From positions 1-34,745 of the forward strand of contig CAZFEU010000019.1 in the NCBI GenBank assembly GCA_964517875.1: a stretch of DNA of 34,745 bases. Direction: 5' to 3'. This DNA comes from JAJPXC01 sp964517875 (GTDB lineage Bacteria > Bacteroidota > Bacteroidia > Bacteroidales > Muribaculaceae). Shown here piece by piece: positions 1 to 7,760 of this stretch. Numbering within the stretch: position 1 is the first letter of the stretch; the number at the start of each line of letters is the position of its first letter. The position numbers were made by a program, and so were the translations under genes. The notes under the pieces are model-generated. The model was not told where the DNA came from and ran no database searches. It worked only from the letters and a program-made list of their open reading frames with translations.

Positions 1-746
1 TCCTCAAGGGTCATCTCCTGGCATCCTATACCGAAGAACATCTTGAGTATTTCACGCTCGCGCTCGTGGAGCTGACGTAAAGCACGGTCAACTTCCTTTG
101 ACAGCGATTCCTGGTTGAGCGAAGCATCAGCCATAGGAGAATCATCGTTGGTGAGCACATCAAGCAGTGAATTATCTTCACCTTCCACAAATGGTGCGTC
201 AACCGAGATATGACGGCCTGACACCTTCATGGTATCGGCTATCTTCTCTACCGGCACATCAAGTGCTTCGGCCAACTCCTCGGCTGAGGGGCGACGCTCA
301 TTCTCCTGCTCGAATTTCGAAAGAGCCTTGCTGATTTTGTTAAGCGAGCCTACCTGATTGAGCGGTAGTCGCACAATACGCGACTGCTCCGCCAATGCCT
401 GCAGGATAGACTGGCGAATCCACCATACGGCGTAAGAAATAAACTTGAAGCCACGGGTCTCGTCAAATTTTTGTGCTGCTTTAATCAAGCCGAGATTTCC
501 CTCATTAATAAGGTCGGGGAGTGAAAGACCCTGGTTCTGATACTGCTTCGCAACCGACACAACAAAACGGAGATTGGCGCAGGTAAGTTTCTCAAGAGCT
601 GCCTGATCCCCTTGCTTGATGCGTTGGGCGAGCTCTACTTCCTCTTCTACTGTAATGAGGTCCTCGCGTCCGATTTCTTGTAGATACTTGTCGAGCGAAG
701 CGCTCTCACGGTTGGTGATTGACTTTGTAATTTTTAATTGTCTCAT
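1..746 (-). CDS. rpoD: RNA polymerase primary sigma factor RpoD (partial, C-terminal end beyond window)
   Basis: Reading leftward from the ATG at 744-746, the frame stays open to the window edge and encodes about 248 residues starting MRQLKITKSI. The protein directs core RNA polymerase to housekeeping promoters. Region 1.2 (SLDKYLQEIGREDLITVEEE), region 2 (NLRFVVSVAKQYQNQGLSLPDLINEGN, then KFISYAVWWIRQSI, the -10-binding helix) and region 3 (LPLNQVGSLNKISKAL) are all visible. Region 4 has only begun at the edge (REREILKMFFGIG). There is no acidic region 1.1, as is usual for Bacteroidetes primary sigma factors of about 286 aa. A TAnnTTTG-type box at 807-814 on the minus strand lies about 57 nt upstream of the start. 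Identity is very secure; the 3' end is simply cut off by the window. Confidence 0.97.
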   Translation of the reverse strand, partial: MRQLKITKSITNRESASLDKYLQEIGREDLITVEEEVELAQRIKQGDQAALEKLTCANLRFVVSVAKQYQNQGLSLPDLINEGNLGLIKAAQKFDETRGFKFISYAVWWIRQSILQALAEQSRIVRLPLNQVGSLNKISKALSKFEQENERRPSAEELAEALDVPVEKIADTMKVSGRHISVDAPFVEGEDNSLLDVLTNDDSPMADASLNQESLSKEVDRALRQLHEREREILKMFFGIGCQEMTLE

Positions 747-806
747 CCTTAATATGATAGAGTTACAAATGGGGATTCAATGTACGCTTGCTTTTTTGCA
801 ATTGTG

Positions 807-814
807 CAAAGGTA
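807..814 (-). promoter_or_regulatory. Promoter -7 box of rpoD
   Basis: On the minus strand this reads TACCTTTG, matching the Bacteroidetes -7 consensus TAnnTTTG. The predicted transcription start is near 803, giving a leader of about 57 nt before the ATG at 746. No clear TTTG -33 element is seen at the expected distance. Confidence 0.55.
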
Positions 815-977
815 GCGTTTTTAGCTTAATATATAACGATTCACCCCGCAATTTATTTCACAAAAGATGTTAACACGCCTTGATAAAGCCGGGCACCCTG
901 CTGTAGCATTTACACCGTCGCAGTGGAGTTTTTCAAAAACCGATCATTAGAATGATGTTTACAAGGGGAAGAGGATT

Positions 978-1418
978 CTATTTTTTTGGCTTTATCTTCC
1001 TTAAGCGATTCCAACTCGGGATGCCTCTACATAAATGTACTATTGTCACCACCGACATGATCATGCCTATTGCATAATGCCATAACCCCAGATGAGGTAT
1101 CTTCACGGGTGAAAACAACTTTATTGCGCCGGTGATAAAAGTAAGGCCAATAGTGATTATCACTATCCATGTATCACCCCAAAACCAACGGAGTGGTTTC
1201 TTAAGATTACAAAACATAGCCCAGAATTGACGAGCATGCCAACATGTGAAAGCAACCATAAGAAATCCAGCTGCCCAATGGATTATTTTGATAACTGACC
1301 GTGGCTCCAACACGATGCCGTGCTTCTTAAGGTGCAATACTACCCCTGTCACTAAGGTTATCAGAAATAACACTACCAGGGTAAGACCTATGTTGGCTTT
1401 TGTTTTTGCTGCTGTCAT
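978..1418 (-). CDS. DUF4405-like four-helix membrane protein
   Basis: This 146-aa integral membrane protein has about four hydrophobic segments (roughly residues 9-28, 43-62, 84-104 and 113-131). Histidines sit in or beside them (LHLKKHG, IHWAAG, CWHARQFW, GLWHYAIG, IVHLCRG). This histidine pattern and size resemble DUF4405 proteins, which look like small cytochrome-b-type membrane proteins; the haem-ligand idea is inference. It has a basic C-terminus (NRLRKIKPKK). The start ATG lies 18 bp from the stop of a cupin remnant, so the two may once have formed a redox-related unit behind ftsH. The function in this organism is unknown. Confidence 0.7.
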   Translation of the reverse strand: MTAAKTKANIGLTLVVLFLITLVTGVVLHLKKHGIVLEPRSVIKIIHWAAGFLMVAFTCWHARQFWAMFCNLKKPLRWFWGDTWIVIITIGLTFITGAIKLFSPVKIPHLGLWHYAIGMIMSVVTIVHLCRGIPSWNRLRKIKPKK

Positions 1419-1436
1419 GGTGGTTTATAACGTTTA

Positions 1437-1658
1437 TTATCTTAATTGACCATACTCTTGGTCGTTCACTGGCTCAAGCCATTCGTTTGATGTGTTTTCT
1501 CCGTCAATTTCAAAGGCGAGATGTGCAAACGAGCTGAATGTAAGCGATGAATCAGTGATTCCCTGTGTATAGTTTAACAAATTATCAATTTGTCTTTTCA
1601 TGCCAAACTGCGCACAATCATTTTTCCTAATGGGTAGTAATCCCATGGAATTATTCAC
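1437..1658 (-). pseudogene. Probable C-terminal remnant of a cupin-domain protein
   Basis: A 73-codon open frame lies between ftsH and the DUF4405-like gene. Its second half (HLAFEIDGENTSNEWLEPVND followed by QEYGQL) resembles from memory the C-terminal end of Bacteroidales cupin/carboxymuconolactone-decarboxylase-type proteins, which end in an NEWLEPVsdeEY-like motif after an HLA(V/I)E strand. The expected upstream cupin core with its metal-binding histidines (HxH...E...H) is missing, and the first ~20 residues do not resemble the family. I therefore read it as a truncated gene. It could instead be a genuine small protein starting at the internal Met (MKRQIDNLLN). The family link rests on motif memory only. 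Confidence 0.4.
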
Positions 1659-1687
1659 GGACGCTTACATTATCACCCTCTCACAAG

Positions 1688-3730
1688 TTACTTGGCTGGA
1701 ACTGGTGGCATGTCGGCTGGAAGATCGGAAACCTCGGTACCTGCGGTGTCGGAGGAGCCATCAGTGGCTGCCGAACCGGCAGAAGTATCACCATCACCAC
1801 CATTGTGCGCTTTGAGTTGTTTGCTCTTTTCTTCCTCGGCAAGGATTTCGTCGGTACGGGATGTCCACTGGCGAGGACCGAATATGGCCTCAACATCGGC
1901 GGTGAAAATCACCTCGCGGTTGTATAATTCATCTGCCAGCTCTTCCAGGCCCTTGCGATATTCTCGGAGTATGGCCAGCGCACGCTCGTATTGGTCGGTA
2001 AGGATTGCAGAAACCTCATCATCAATGAGCTTTGCTCGTTCCTCGCTATACGGCTTTGTGAATCCGTACCCCTGACCTGTTGAATCATAATAACTGATGT
2101 TGGGCATACGCTTGCTCATACCATAGTACACTACCAGCGCATAGGCTATCTTTGTAGCACGCTCGAGGTCGTTGAGCGCGCCTGTAGCTACACTACCGAG
2201 CATCAGATCCTCAGCGGCTCGTCCGGCGAGGAGTGAGCATATCTGGTCGAGCAGAGCCTGTGCCGGGATTCGCTGACGCTCCTCGGGAAGATACCAGGCC
2301 GCACCAAGGGCTTTGCCGCGGGGCACAATTGTAACCTTGATAAGCGGATCGCCATACTCAAGGTGCCATGATACTGTGGCATGTCCGGCCTCGTGAATTG
2401 CCACAGAGCGTTTTTCCTCACTTGTGGTAAGCTTATTTTTCTTCTCCAAACCGCCGATGATGCGGTCAACGGCAGCATTGAAATCAGCGATATCTACAGT
2501 CTTCTTATTGTGACGTGCTGCTATCAGAGCGGCCTCGTTGCACACGTTGGCAATGTCAGCGCCTGAAAATCCTGCCGTCTGGCGTGCAAGAAGTTCGATA
2601 TCGAGGCCAGGCGCAGTCTTTATGTTGCGCAGATGCACCTTGAATATCGCCACACGATCATTGAGATCAGGGAGCTCTACATAAATCTGACGGTCAAAAC
2701 GTCCGGCACGCATCAATGCTTTATCGAGTATATCGGCACGGTTGGTAGCGGCAAGAATAATCACACCTGAATTTGAGCCAAAGCCGTCCATCTCGGTAAG
2801 GAGCTGGTTCAGTGTGTTCTCACGCTCATCGTTTGATCCCATATTGGGGTTCTTTCCACGGGCTCTACCCACAGCGTCAATCTCATCGATAAAAACAATG
2901 CATGGGGCTTTTTCCTTGGCTTGGCGGAACAGGTCGCGCACGCGGCTTGCGCCAACACCCACAAACATCTCAACAAAGTCGCTACCCGACATTGAGAAGA
3001 AAGGCACATTAGCCTCACCGGCCACAGCCTTGGCCAATAGCGTCTTACCCGTACCGGGAGGGCCTACTAAGAGGGCACCCTTGGGTATCTTACCTCCCAA
3101 TTCAGTGTATTTCTTAGGATTCTTCAGGAAATCCACTATTTCCTCTACTTCGGTTTTTGCTTCCGAAAGTCCGGCTACATCTTTAAATGTCACCTTATTG
3201 GCGCTATCTTTATCGAACATCTGGGCCTTGGACTTACCCACGGAGAATACACCCCCAGGGCCACCGCCCGAGCCGCCCGACATGCGCCTCATCATAAAGA
3301 ACCATAGAGCCACGAGCAATATTACGGGACCGAATGTCCATATTATAGTGGAAAAATCGCTGGATTTCTCATACTTTACCTCACCGGTAAATGCTCCCGA
3401 TGATTTCCACTCGTCGATACGCTTCTGCAGATCCTCGGCCGAAGGTATGATTACCGCCACGCGACCTCCTTTCGAATCCTCGTAACGCACCTCGGGGAAC
3501 AATTCCTTGGCGAGTGAGTCGGATACCACGGCTTCTGCTTCATTCTTGTTGGAATACACGGTAATGCTCTTAAGCGCACCCTTTGAGGCGTACTTTTGGA
3601 ACATATCGTAGCTTATCTCCTTAGTGGGGACATTGTTTTCAAACCAAAACACGCCCACCAGAAAGACGAGCAATATAGCATACATCCAGTAGATACTGAA
3701 TTTAATTGGTTTCTTATTCATCTGTGCCAT
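1688..3730 (-). CDS. ftsH: ATP-dependent zinc metalloprotease FtsH
   Basis: This 680-aa membrane-anchored AAA+ protease degrades misfolded and regulatory membrane and cytosolic proteins as a hexamer. In order it has an N-terminal transmembrane helix (about 13-31), a periplasmic domain (about 35-125), a second transmembrane helix (about 130-147), a glycine-rich linker and the AAA module. The AAA module shows Walker A GPPGTGKT, Walker B IVFIDEIDA, the pore FVG motif (DFVEMFVGVGASRVRDLF) and the second region of homology (LMRAGRFDRQI). The zinc protease domain follows with HEAGH. The C-terminal tail is Gly/Ser/Asp-rich and ends in a proline-rich stretch. Length is typical for Bacteroidetes. It lies 8 bp after rsfS and is probably co-transcribed with it. 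Confidence 0.98.
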   Translation of the reverse strand: MAQMNKKPIKFSIYWMYAILLVFLVGVFWFENNVPTKEISYDMFQKYASKGALKSITVYSNKNEAEAVVSDSLAKELFPEVRYEDSKGGRVAVIIPSAEDLQKRIDEWKSSGAFTGEVKYEKSSDFSTIIWTFGPVILLVALWFFMMRRMSGGSGGGPGGVFSVGKSKAQMFDKDSANKVTFKDVAGLSEAKTEVEEIVDFLKNPKKYTELGGKIPKGALLVGPPGTGKTLLAKAVAGEANVPFFSMSGSDFVEMFVGVGASRVRDLFRQAKEKAPCIVFIDEIDAVGRARGKNPNMGSNDERENTLNQLLTEMDGFGSNSGVIILAATNRADILDKALMRAGRFDRQIYVELPDLNDRVAIFKVHLRNIKTAPGLDIELLARQTAGFSGADIANVCNEAALIAARHNKKTVDIADFNAAVDRIIGGLEKKNKLTTSEEKRSVAIHEAGHATVSWHLEYGDPLIKVTIVPRGKALGAAWYLPEERQRIPAQALLDQICSLLAGRAAEDLMLGSVATGALNDLERATKIAYALVVYYGMSKRMPNISYYDSTGQGYGFTKPYSEERAKLIDDEVSAILTDQYERALAILREYRKGLEELADELYNREVIFTADVEAIFGPRQWTSRTDEILAEEEKSKQLKAHNGGDGDTSAGSAATDGSSDTAGTEVSDLPADMPPVPAK

Positions 3731-3738
3731 CCTATTAA

Positions 3739-4092
3739 TCAGTCAAGGTCGGGAATTTCAGTGATTTTAGCGTCGCTCCACAGATCCTCAAGGTTGTAGA
3801 GCTGTCGAATATCGGGGAGGAAGATATGCACCAACAGTTCACCATAGTCAATGACTATCCACTGAGAATTGCGATAACCATCATAGTTGTAGGGCTTTAT
3901 ACCGCCCTTCTCCTGCACGTACTCACGTACACTGTCGGCAATTGCCGACACTTGTGTAGGCGAGGAGCCTTGGCAAATAATAAAACCTTGAGTTGCAGCG
4001 CCAGGTATGTCCGACAAGTCCACCAAGGTGATGCCGCGTCCTTTACGCTCTTGTATTCCCACAATTATAAGTTGTTGTAAATCAGCAGTCAT
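3739..4092 (-). CDS. rsfS: Ribosomal silencing factor RsfS
   Basis: This 117-aa protein is of the RsfS/Iojap family, which binds ribosomal protein uL14 and blocks subunit joining during nutrient limitation. The family signature includes KGRGITLVDLSDIPGAATQG, FIICQGSSPTQVSAIADSV and the C-terminal WIVIDYGELLVHIFLP followed by RQLYNLEDLWSDA. A longer frame reaches 4188. I chose the ATG at 4090-4092 because it gives the family length and because a strong promoter (boxes at 4158-4165 and 4186-4189, minus strand) lies inside the longer version. It is the first gene of the rsfS-ftsH unit, divergent from fmt. Confidence 0.95.
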   Translation of the reverse strand: MTADLQQLIIVGIQERKGRGITLVDLSDIPGAATQGFIICQGSSPTQVSAIADSVREYVQEKGGIKPYNYDGYRNSQWIVIDYGELLVHIFLPDIRQLYNLEDLWSDAKITEIPDLD

Positions 4093-4157
4093 ATTTAAAA
4101 AAGTGCTTTGAAACGCTTTATTGTGTGTGATTTCTTCTTTTTTATAACAATTGAGCG

Positions 4158-4189
4158 CAAAAATAGTTAATGACCGCGACAAAAACAAA
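4158..4189 (-). promoter_or_regulatory. Promoter of rsfS-ftsH
   Basis: On the minus strand there is a -7 box TATTTTTG at 4158-4165 and a -33 TTTG at 4186-4189, spaced 20 bp. This matches the Bacteroidetes consensus exactly. The predicted start is near 4154, with a leader of about 62 nt. Confidence 0.7.
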
Positions 4190-4197
4190 TTGCACCC

Positions 4198-4229
4198 TTT
4201 GACCTATACGCAGATTTGTACTATTTTTG
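4198..4229 (+). promoter_or_regulatory. Promoter of fmt, back-to-back with the rsfS promoter
   Basis: There is a -33 TTTG at 4198-4201 and a -7 TATTTTTG at 4222-4229, with 20 bp between them. The predicted start is near 4233, and the leader is about 29 nt before the ATG at 4262. The two divergent -33 elements are only 8 bp apart. Confidence 0.7.
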
Positions 4230-4261
4230 CACAAAATTCATCACTAAACAGATATGACACG

Positions 4262-5188
4262 ATGAAGATAGTGTTTTTTGGAACCCCGGAATTTGCAGTA
4301 GCCTCGCTCGATGCGCTGGTCAAAGGAGGGCACGATATTGCAGCTGTGGTTACAGCGACCGATAAACCGGCCGGTCGAGGACACAAACTGCTACAATCAG
4401 CGGTAAAGAAGTATGCCATCGAGGCCTGTATACCCGTGTTGCAACCCGACAAGCTGCGCGACACTGCTTTTGTTGAAACGCTACAAGAAATTGGTGCTGA
4501 ATTGTTTGTGGTCATCGCTTTTCGCATGCTCCCCGAAGTGGTATGGTCGATGCCTCGGTATGGCACATTCAATCTACACGCATCGCTGTTACCCCGCTAC
4601 CGCGGAGCCGCACCAATCAACTGGGCGGTAATCAATGGCGACAAAGTAACCGGCGTAACAACTTTCTTCATCAACCGCGATATCGACACCGGCGACGTAA
4701 TAGCGCAAGAAAGCATTGGCATCGCCGACACGGACAACGCCGGCACCGTACACGACCGACTGATGGAGATCGGCGCACGACTCACCCTTGATACCGTCAA
4801 CAGCATAGAACGAGGCACTCTCAGCCGCATTCCCCAAGAGCAGCTCATAGCCAAGGGTGAGGAACCAACACCTGCCCCCAAGATATTCAAAGACACTTGC
4901 CGCATCGACTGGGCTACCCCGGCAACGCAAGTCCACAACCTCGTGCGCGGACTTGCCCCCTACCCTTCGGCATGGACAGAGCTCAGATTAACCCCTGAAG
5001 GTGAGCCTGTAAACATGAAAGTGACACAGACCGCTATCACCGATCGCATCCTCAATGCCGGGGAAGTGGCAATCGACTGTGGCCACCTATATGTAGGCAC
5101 GTCGACGCAAGCCATCGAGCTGCTACAGATACAGCCTTCGGGCAAACGCTCAATGCCCACCGCCGACTACCTCCGCGGCCTCCGCTAA
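4262..5188 (+). CDS. fmt: Methionyl-tRNA formyltransferase
   Basis: This 308-aa enzyme formylates initiator Met-tRNA using 10-formyl-THF. The N-terminal Rossmann catalytic domain begins MKIVFFGTPEFAV. It carries the hallmark NLHASLLPRYRGAAPI with catalytic N104 and H106, and D142 within IDTGD. The C-terminal OB-like domain includes RIDW...VHNLVRGLAPYPSAW. An upstream in-frame start at 4151 exists, but the promoter (4198-4229) lies inside that extension, so the ATG at 4262 is preferred. FolD, which makes the folate cofactor, is encoded further along at 21363-22241. Confidence 0.97.
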   Translation: MKIVFFGTPEFAVASLDALVKGGHDIAAVVTATDKPAGRGHKLLQSAVKKYAIEACIPVLQPDKLRDTAFVETLQEIGAELFVVIAFRMLPEVVWSMPRYGTFNLHASLLPRYRGAAPINWAVINGDKVTGVTTFFINRDIDTGDVIAQESIGIADTDNAGTVHDRLMEIGARLTLDTVNSIERGTLSRIPQEQLIAKGEEPTPAPKIFKDTCRIDWATPATQVHNLVRGLAPYPSAWTELRLTPEGEPVNMKVTQTAITDRILNAGEVAIDCGHLYVGTSTQAIELLQIQPSGKRSMPTADYLRGLR

Positions 5189-5218
5189 TCTATTACATTT
5201 CAACACTTTTCAATCAGC

Positions 5219-5257
5219 TTAAAGTGCCACTTTAAATTATTTAAAGTGGCACTTTAA
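5219..5257. repeat. Double palindrome: perfect 18-bp inverted repeat whose arms are themselves palindromic
   Basis: The arm TTAAAGTGCCACTTTAA (5219-5235) is a dyad with a single central base. A second copy, TTAAAGTGGCACTTTAA (5241-5257), follows after 5 bp. Together they form one perfect 18-bp inverted repeat with a 3-nt centre (5237-5239). It may terminate fmt transcription, although there is no T-run, or it may be a pair of operator sites. Confidence 0.8.
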
Positions 5258-5477
5258 TATGTTGTAACAGTCTAAAAAATAGAGGAATAAACCCTCTTTG
5301 TGTTGATTAGATGGAATTGGCACTCCTTTCAAACAGTTGAGCACCTTGTCGGAGTTTGGCAGTCCATCCATTGCCAATCCCACACGGCAAAAATAAATTT
5401 ATAATGCAACAACTTTTCTGTGCTGATTTCACAGCGGATGCCGGATACCTACCCATTCGCACGTCGAAAAATTAGAG

Positions 5478-5485
5478 TAATTTTG
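5478..5485 (+). promoter_or_regulatory. Candidate -7 box of the lipoprotein gene
   Basis: TAATTTTG matches TAnnTTTG. The predicted start is near 5489, giving a leader of about 74 nt. No good -33 element is seen. Confidence 0.4.
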
Positions 5486-5562
5486 TAGTGGAAAATGATA
5501 GCTAAGCCCCAATATGCTGAGGGCCGAGGCAACATTGCAAGAATGGCTAATTTGTTTTAAAA

Positions 5563-6420
5563 ATGTATATAGAAAAATTCGTTATAACACTTATTAGCGG
5601 TATGTCACTGCTGGTAGCAACGGCATGCTCGAATAGTAGTGTTAGCAGTAACGAAAGTAGTAGCAATCAAAAGGAAGCTATAGAATCTGTATCTTCCAAT
5701 TCGCTCGATCTTCCGAAAGAGTTCATCATTACAGAAGATGGTACAACGATTGAAAATTTTAACGACTTGGAGGATTCCTACATTGGATTTGGGTCGGACT
5801 GCAAGATATATTATCTTTCAAAAGTGAACGATAATAAAGCATATTATGAAGACCCTTCGATGAAGATAAGAGGCTACGACAATGCGTTGGAGCTATCATG
5901 GACCACAACTTCATCACGAACGTTTGAGGTTATTTCGTTTAGGAAGTATGAAATAAACCAACCATCTACTGATAGTGAAGAATACGATGAAATAGAGGAA
6001 GAGGAAGAAATGGGTTTTATCATGTTTTCTCCCACATTAGAAAGCAATAAAATTTTCATTCAGAGTAATGAATTTTCAGGCACATTATGTGGTAAAACTA
6101 TTATCAAGTCAACCTTTAAGCATGATAATTCAATTGTTGATATAACTTTTTACAGTACTAAAGATGTCAGAAACTTAGGTTTTCCCAACACTCCGATTCA
6201 GTCGGTACTTGCTGAATTTAAAGGGGAAGTAAAGGAGCAACCACTTTTCATTAAAGTCTTCAAAGTTGACAATCCAAGTTTTAAATATTTCCTTACTGCC
6301 GCCACAAATTACAATTGTGAAGCTGAGCCCGATGACTACATAATCGATATGCTCAATCGTCGCCCACAATATACTGGAATTATTGACAACGATGGGAGAA
6401 TATTCCTGATGTCAAGATAA
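5563..6420 (+). CDS. Putative AT-rich lipoprotein of unknown function
   Basis: This 285-aa protein begins with a basic/hydrophobic leader and a lipobox-like VATAC, with the acylatable Cys at residue 22. A long Ser/Asn-rich linker (SNSSVSSNESSSNQ) typical of exported Bacteroidetes lipoproteins follows. The mature part contains an acidic run (EEYDEIEEEEE, about residues 144-155). I do not recognise any domain. The -3 position of the lipobox is Ala rather than Leu/Val, so lipidation is likely but not certain. Base composition is clearly more AT-rich than the flanking housekeeping genes, which suggests recent acquisition or weak constraint. It stands alone between fmt and the pgk terminator, with its own candidate promoter. 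Confidence 0.75.
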   Translation: MYIEKFVITLISGMSLLVATACSNSSVSSNESSSNQKEAIESVSSNSLDLPKEFIITEDGTTIENFNDLEDSYIGFGSDCKIYYLSKVNDNKAYYEDPSMKIRGYDNALELSWTTTSSRTFEVISFRKYEINQPSTDSEEYDEIEEEEEMGFIMFSPTLESNKIFIQSNEFSGTLCGKTIIKSTFKHDNSIVDITFYSTKDVRNLGFPNTPIQSVLAEFKGEVKEQPLFIKVFKVDNPSFKYFLTAATNYNCEAEPDDYIIDMLNRRPQYTGIIDNDGRIFLMSR

Positions 6421-6436
6421 ATTGAATTTTACGAAA

Positions 6437-6478
6437 AAAATAATAGTGGCCGAGAATCGTCTCAGCCACTATTATTTT
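6437..6478. terminator. Bidirectional rho-independent terminator
   Basis: A 14-bp perfect stem (6437-6450 with 6465-6478; core AATAATAGTGGC/GCCACTATTATT) is flanked by an A-run on the left (6434-6440) and T-rich sequence on the right. It can therefore end both the lipoprotein gene (+) and the prfA-pyrF-pgk unit (-). Confidence 0.85.
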
Positions 6479-6495
6479 ATTTGGTATATGGAGGA

Positions 6496-7746
6496 TTATT
6501 CACCTTTGATGGCAGCGATGCCGGGGAGCACCTTGCCCTCGATGGCTTCGAGAAGTGCGCCACCACCGGTAGAAACGTAGCTTACCTGGTCGGCCATGCC
6601 AAACTTGTTGACACAAGCCACAGAGTCGCCACCACCTACGAGCGAGAATGCGCCATTGTCGGTAGCTTCGACAATTGCTTCGGCAATTGCGCGCGAGCCG
6701 GCAGTAAAGTTGTCAAACTCAAACACACCGGCAGGACCATTCCAAAGAATAGTCTTTGAAGGACGGATAGCCTCGGCAAAAGCCTTACGTGTTTTGGGGC
6801 CTGCGTCAAGACCTTCCCAGCCGTCAGGAATTTCCATCACTGATACTACCTGAGTATTAGCATCGTTGGAGAACGAGTCGGCGGCCACACAGTCGGTACC
6901 AAGCACGAGATTTACACCCTTCTCCTTAGCTTTTGCCATGATGTCGAGGGCGAGTTGCAGCTTATCATCCTCGCAGATAGAGTTGCCCACGTGGCCACCC
7001 ATAGCTTTTGCGAATGTATAAGTCATGCCGCCGCAAAGAATCAGGTTGTCAACCTTGTCCATGAGGTTTTCGATGATGCCTATCTTGGTTGACACCTTAG
7101 ATCCACCCATAATGGCAGTGAAGGGGCGCTTGATATCCTTAAGGATAGCGTCAACAGCGTTAACCTCCTTCTCCATCAGGTAGCCGAGCATCTTGTTGTC
7201 GGCATCGAAGTAGTCGGCAACAACGGCTGTTGAGGCGTGACGGCGGTGTGCAGTACCGAATGCGTCGTTAACATAAGCGTCGGCATAGCTGGCCAGCTTC
7301 TTGGCAAATGCCTTCTGACGCTCCTTCATCTCCTTCTTAGCGGCATCGTATGCGGGGTCCTCTTTATCGATACCGACGGGCTTACCCTCCTCCTCGGGAT
7401 AGAAGCGGAGGTTTTCGAGCAGAAGCACTTCACCGGGTTTGAGATTAGCGGCAGCTTCATCAGCGTTTGCGCAATCGGGAGCCCACTTCACCTCACGACC
7501 GAGAGCCTTGGCCACGTCCTCGCGTATCTGGTTGAGCGAGAGTTTGGGGTTAACCTTACCTTTGGGTTTTCCCATGTGGCTCATGATAATCAGCGAGCCA
7601 CCATCGTCAAGTATTTTCTTGAGGGTCGGGAGGGCGCCGCGAATACGGGTATCATCGGTGATTTTACCATTCTCATCGAGGGGCACATTGAAGTCAACGC
7701 GCACAATCGCCTTCTTGCCTGCGAAATTGTAATTGTCGAGTGTCAT
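6496..7746 (-). CDS. pgk: Phosphoglycerate kinase
   Basis: This 416-aa glycolytic enzyme interconverts 1,3-bisphosphoglycerate + ADP with 3-phosphoglycerate + ATP. The family signature KKAIVRVDFNVPLDENGKI lies near the N-terminus. Substrate-binding segments include IIMSHMGKPKG, the HRRHAST loop, a FTAIMGGSKVSTKIGI-type stretch and the C-terminal nucleotide loop FSLVGGGDSVACV. Length is normal. It is the last gene of the prfA-pyrF-pgk unit, 14 bp after pyrF, and its stop lies just before the terminator at 6437-6478. Confidence 0.98.
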   Translation of the reverse strand: MTLDNYNFAGKKAIVRVDFNVPLDENGKITDDTRIRGALPTLKKILDDGGSLIIMSHMGKPKGKVNPKLSLNQIREDVAKALGREVKWAPDCANADEAAANLKPGEVLLLENLRFYPEEEGKPVGIDKEDPAYDAAKKEMKERQKAFAKKLASYADAYVNDAFGTAHRRHASTAVVADYFDADNKMLGYLMEKEVNAVDAILKDIKRPFTAIMGGSKVSTKIGIIENLMDKVDNLILCGGMTYTFAKAMGGHVGNSICEDDKLQLALDIMAKAKEKGVNLVLGTDCVAADSFSNDANTQVVSVMEIPDGWEGLDAGPKTRKAFAEAIRPSKTILWNGPAGVFEFDNFTAGSRAIAEAIVEATDNGAFSLVGGGDSVACVNKFGMADQVSYVSTGGGALLEAIEGKVLPGIAAIKGE

Positions 7747-7760
7747 GATTTTGGTTCTTT

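Larger units (their letters stand above)
5189..5562. other. 374-bp intergenic region between fmt and the lipoprotein gene
   Basis: No open frame of note was seen. The region holds the double palindrome at 5219-5257 just after fmt and a candidate promoter box near 5478-5485 before the lipoprotein gene. Between about 5260 and 5470 I see nothing recognisable. Confidence 0.6.

Noticed and set aside
616..873. 85-aa frame antisense to the start of rpoD
   Set aside because: It is a shadow of the rpoD coding strand running into its leader, with no family resemblance.
928..956. Small inverted repeats (GTTTTT-C-AAAAAC and ATCATT-AG-AATGAT) after the DUF4405-like gene
   Set aside because: The loops are 1-2 nt and the stems only 6 AT-rich pairs, too weak for a terminator call.
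2742..3485. 247-aa frame antisense to ftsH
   Set aside because: A long open frame opposite a conserved gene is explained by codon bias; its composition (Ser/Pro/Thr-rich) is typical of a shadow.
4151..4261. N-terminal extension of fmt from the upstream ATG
   Set aside because: It contains a full promoter, and the family starts at MKIVFFGTPEF.
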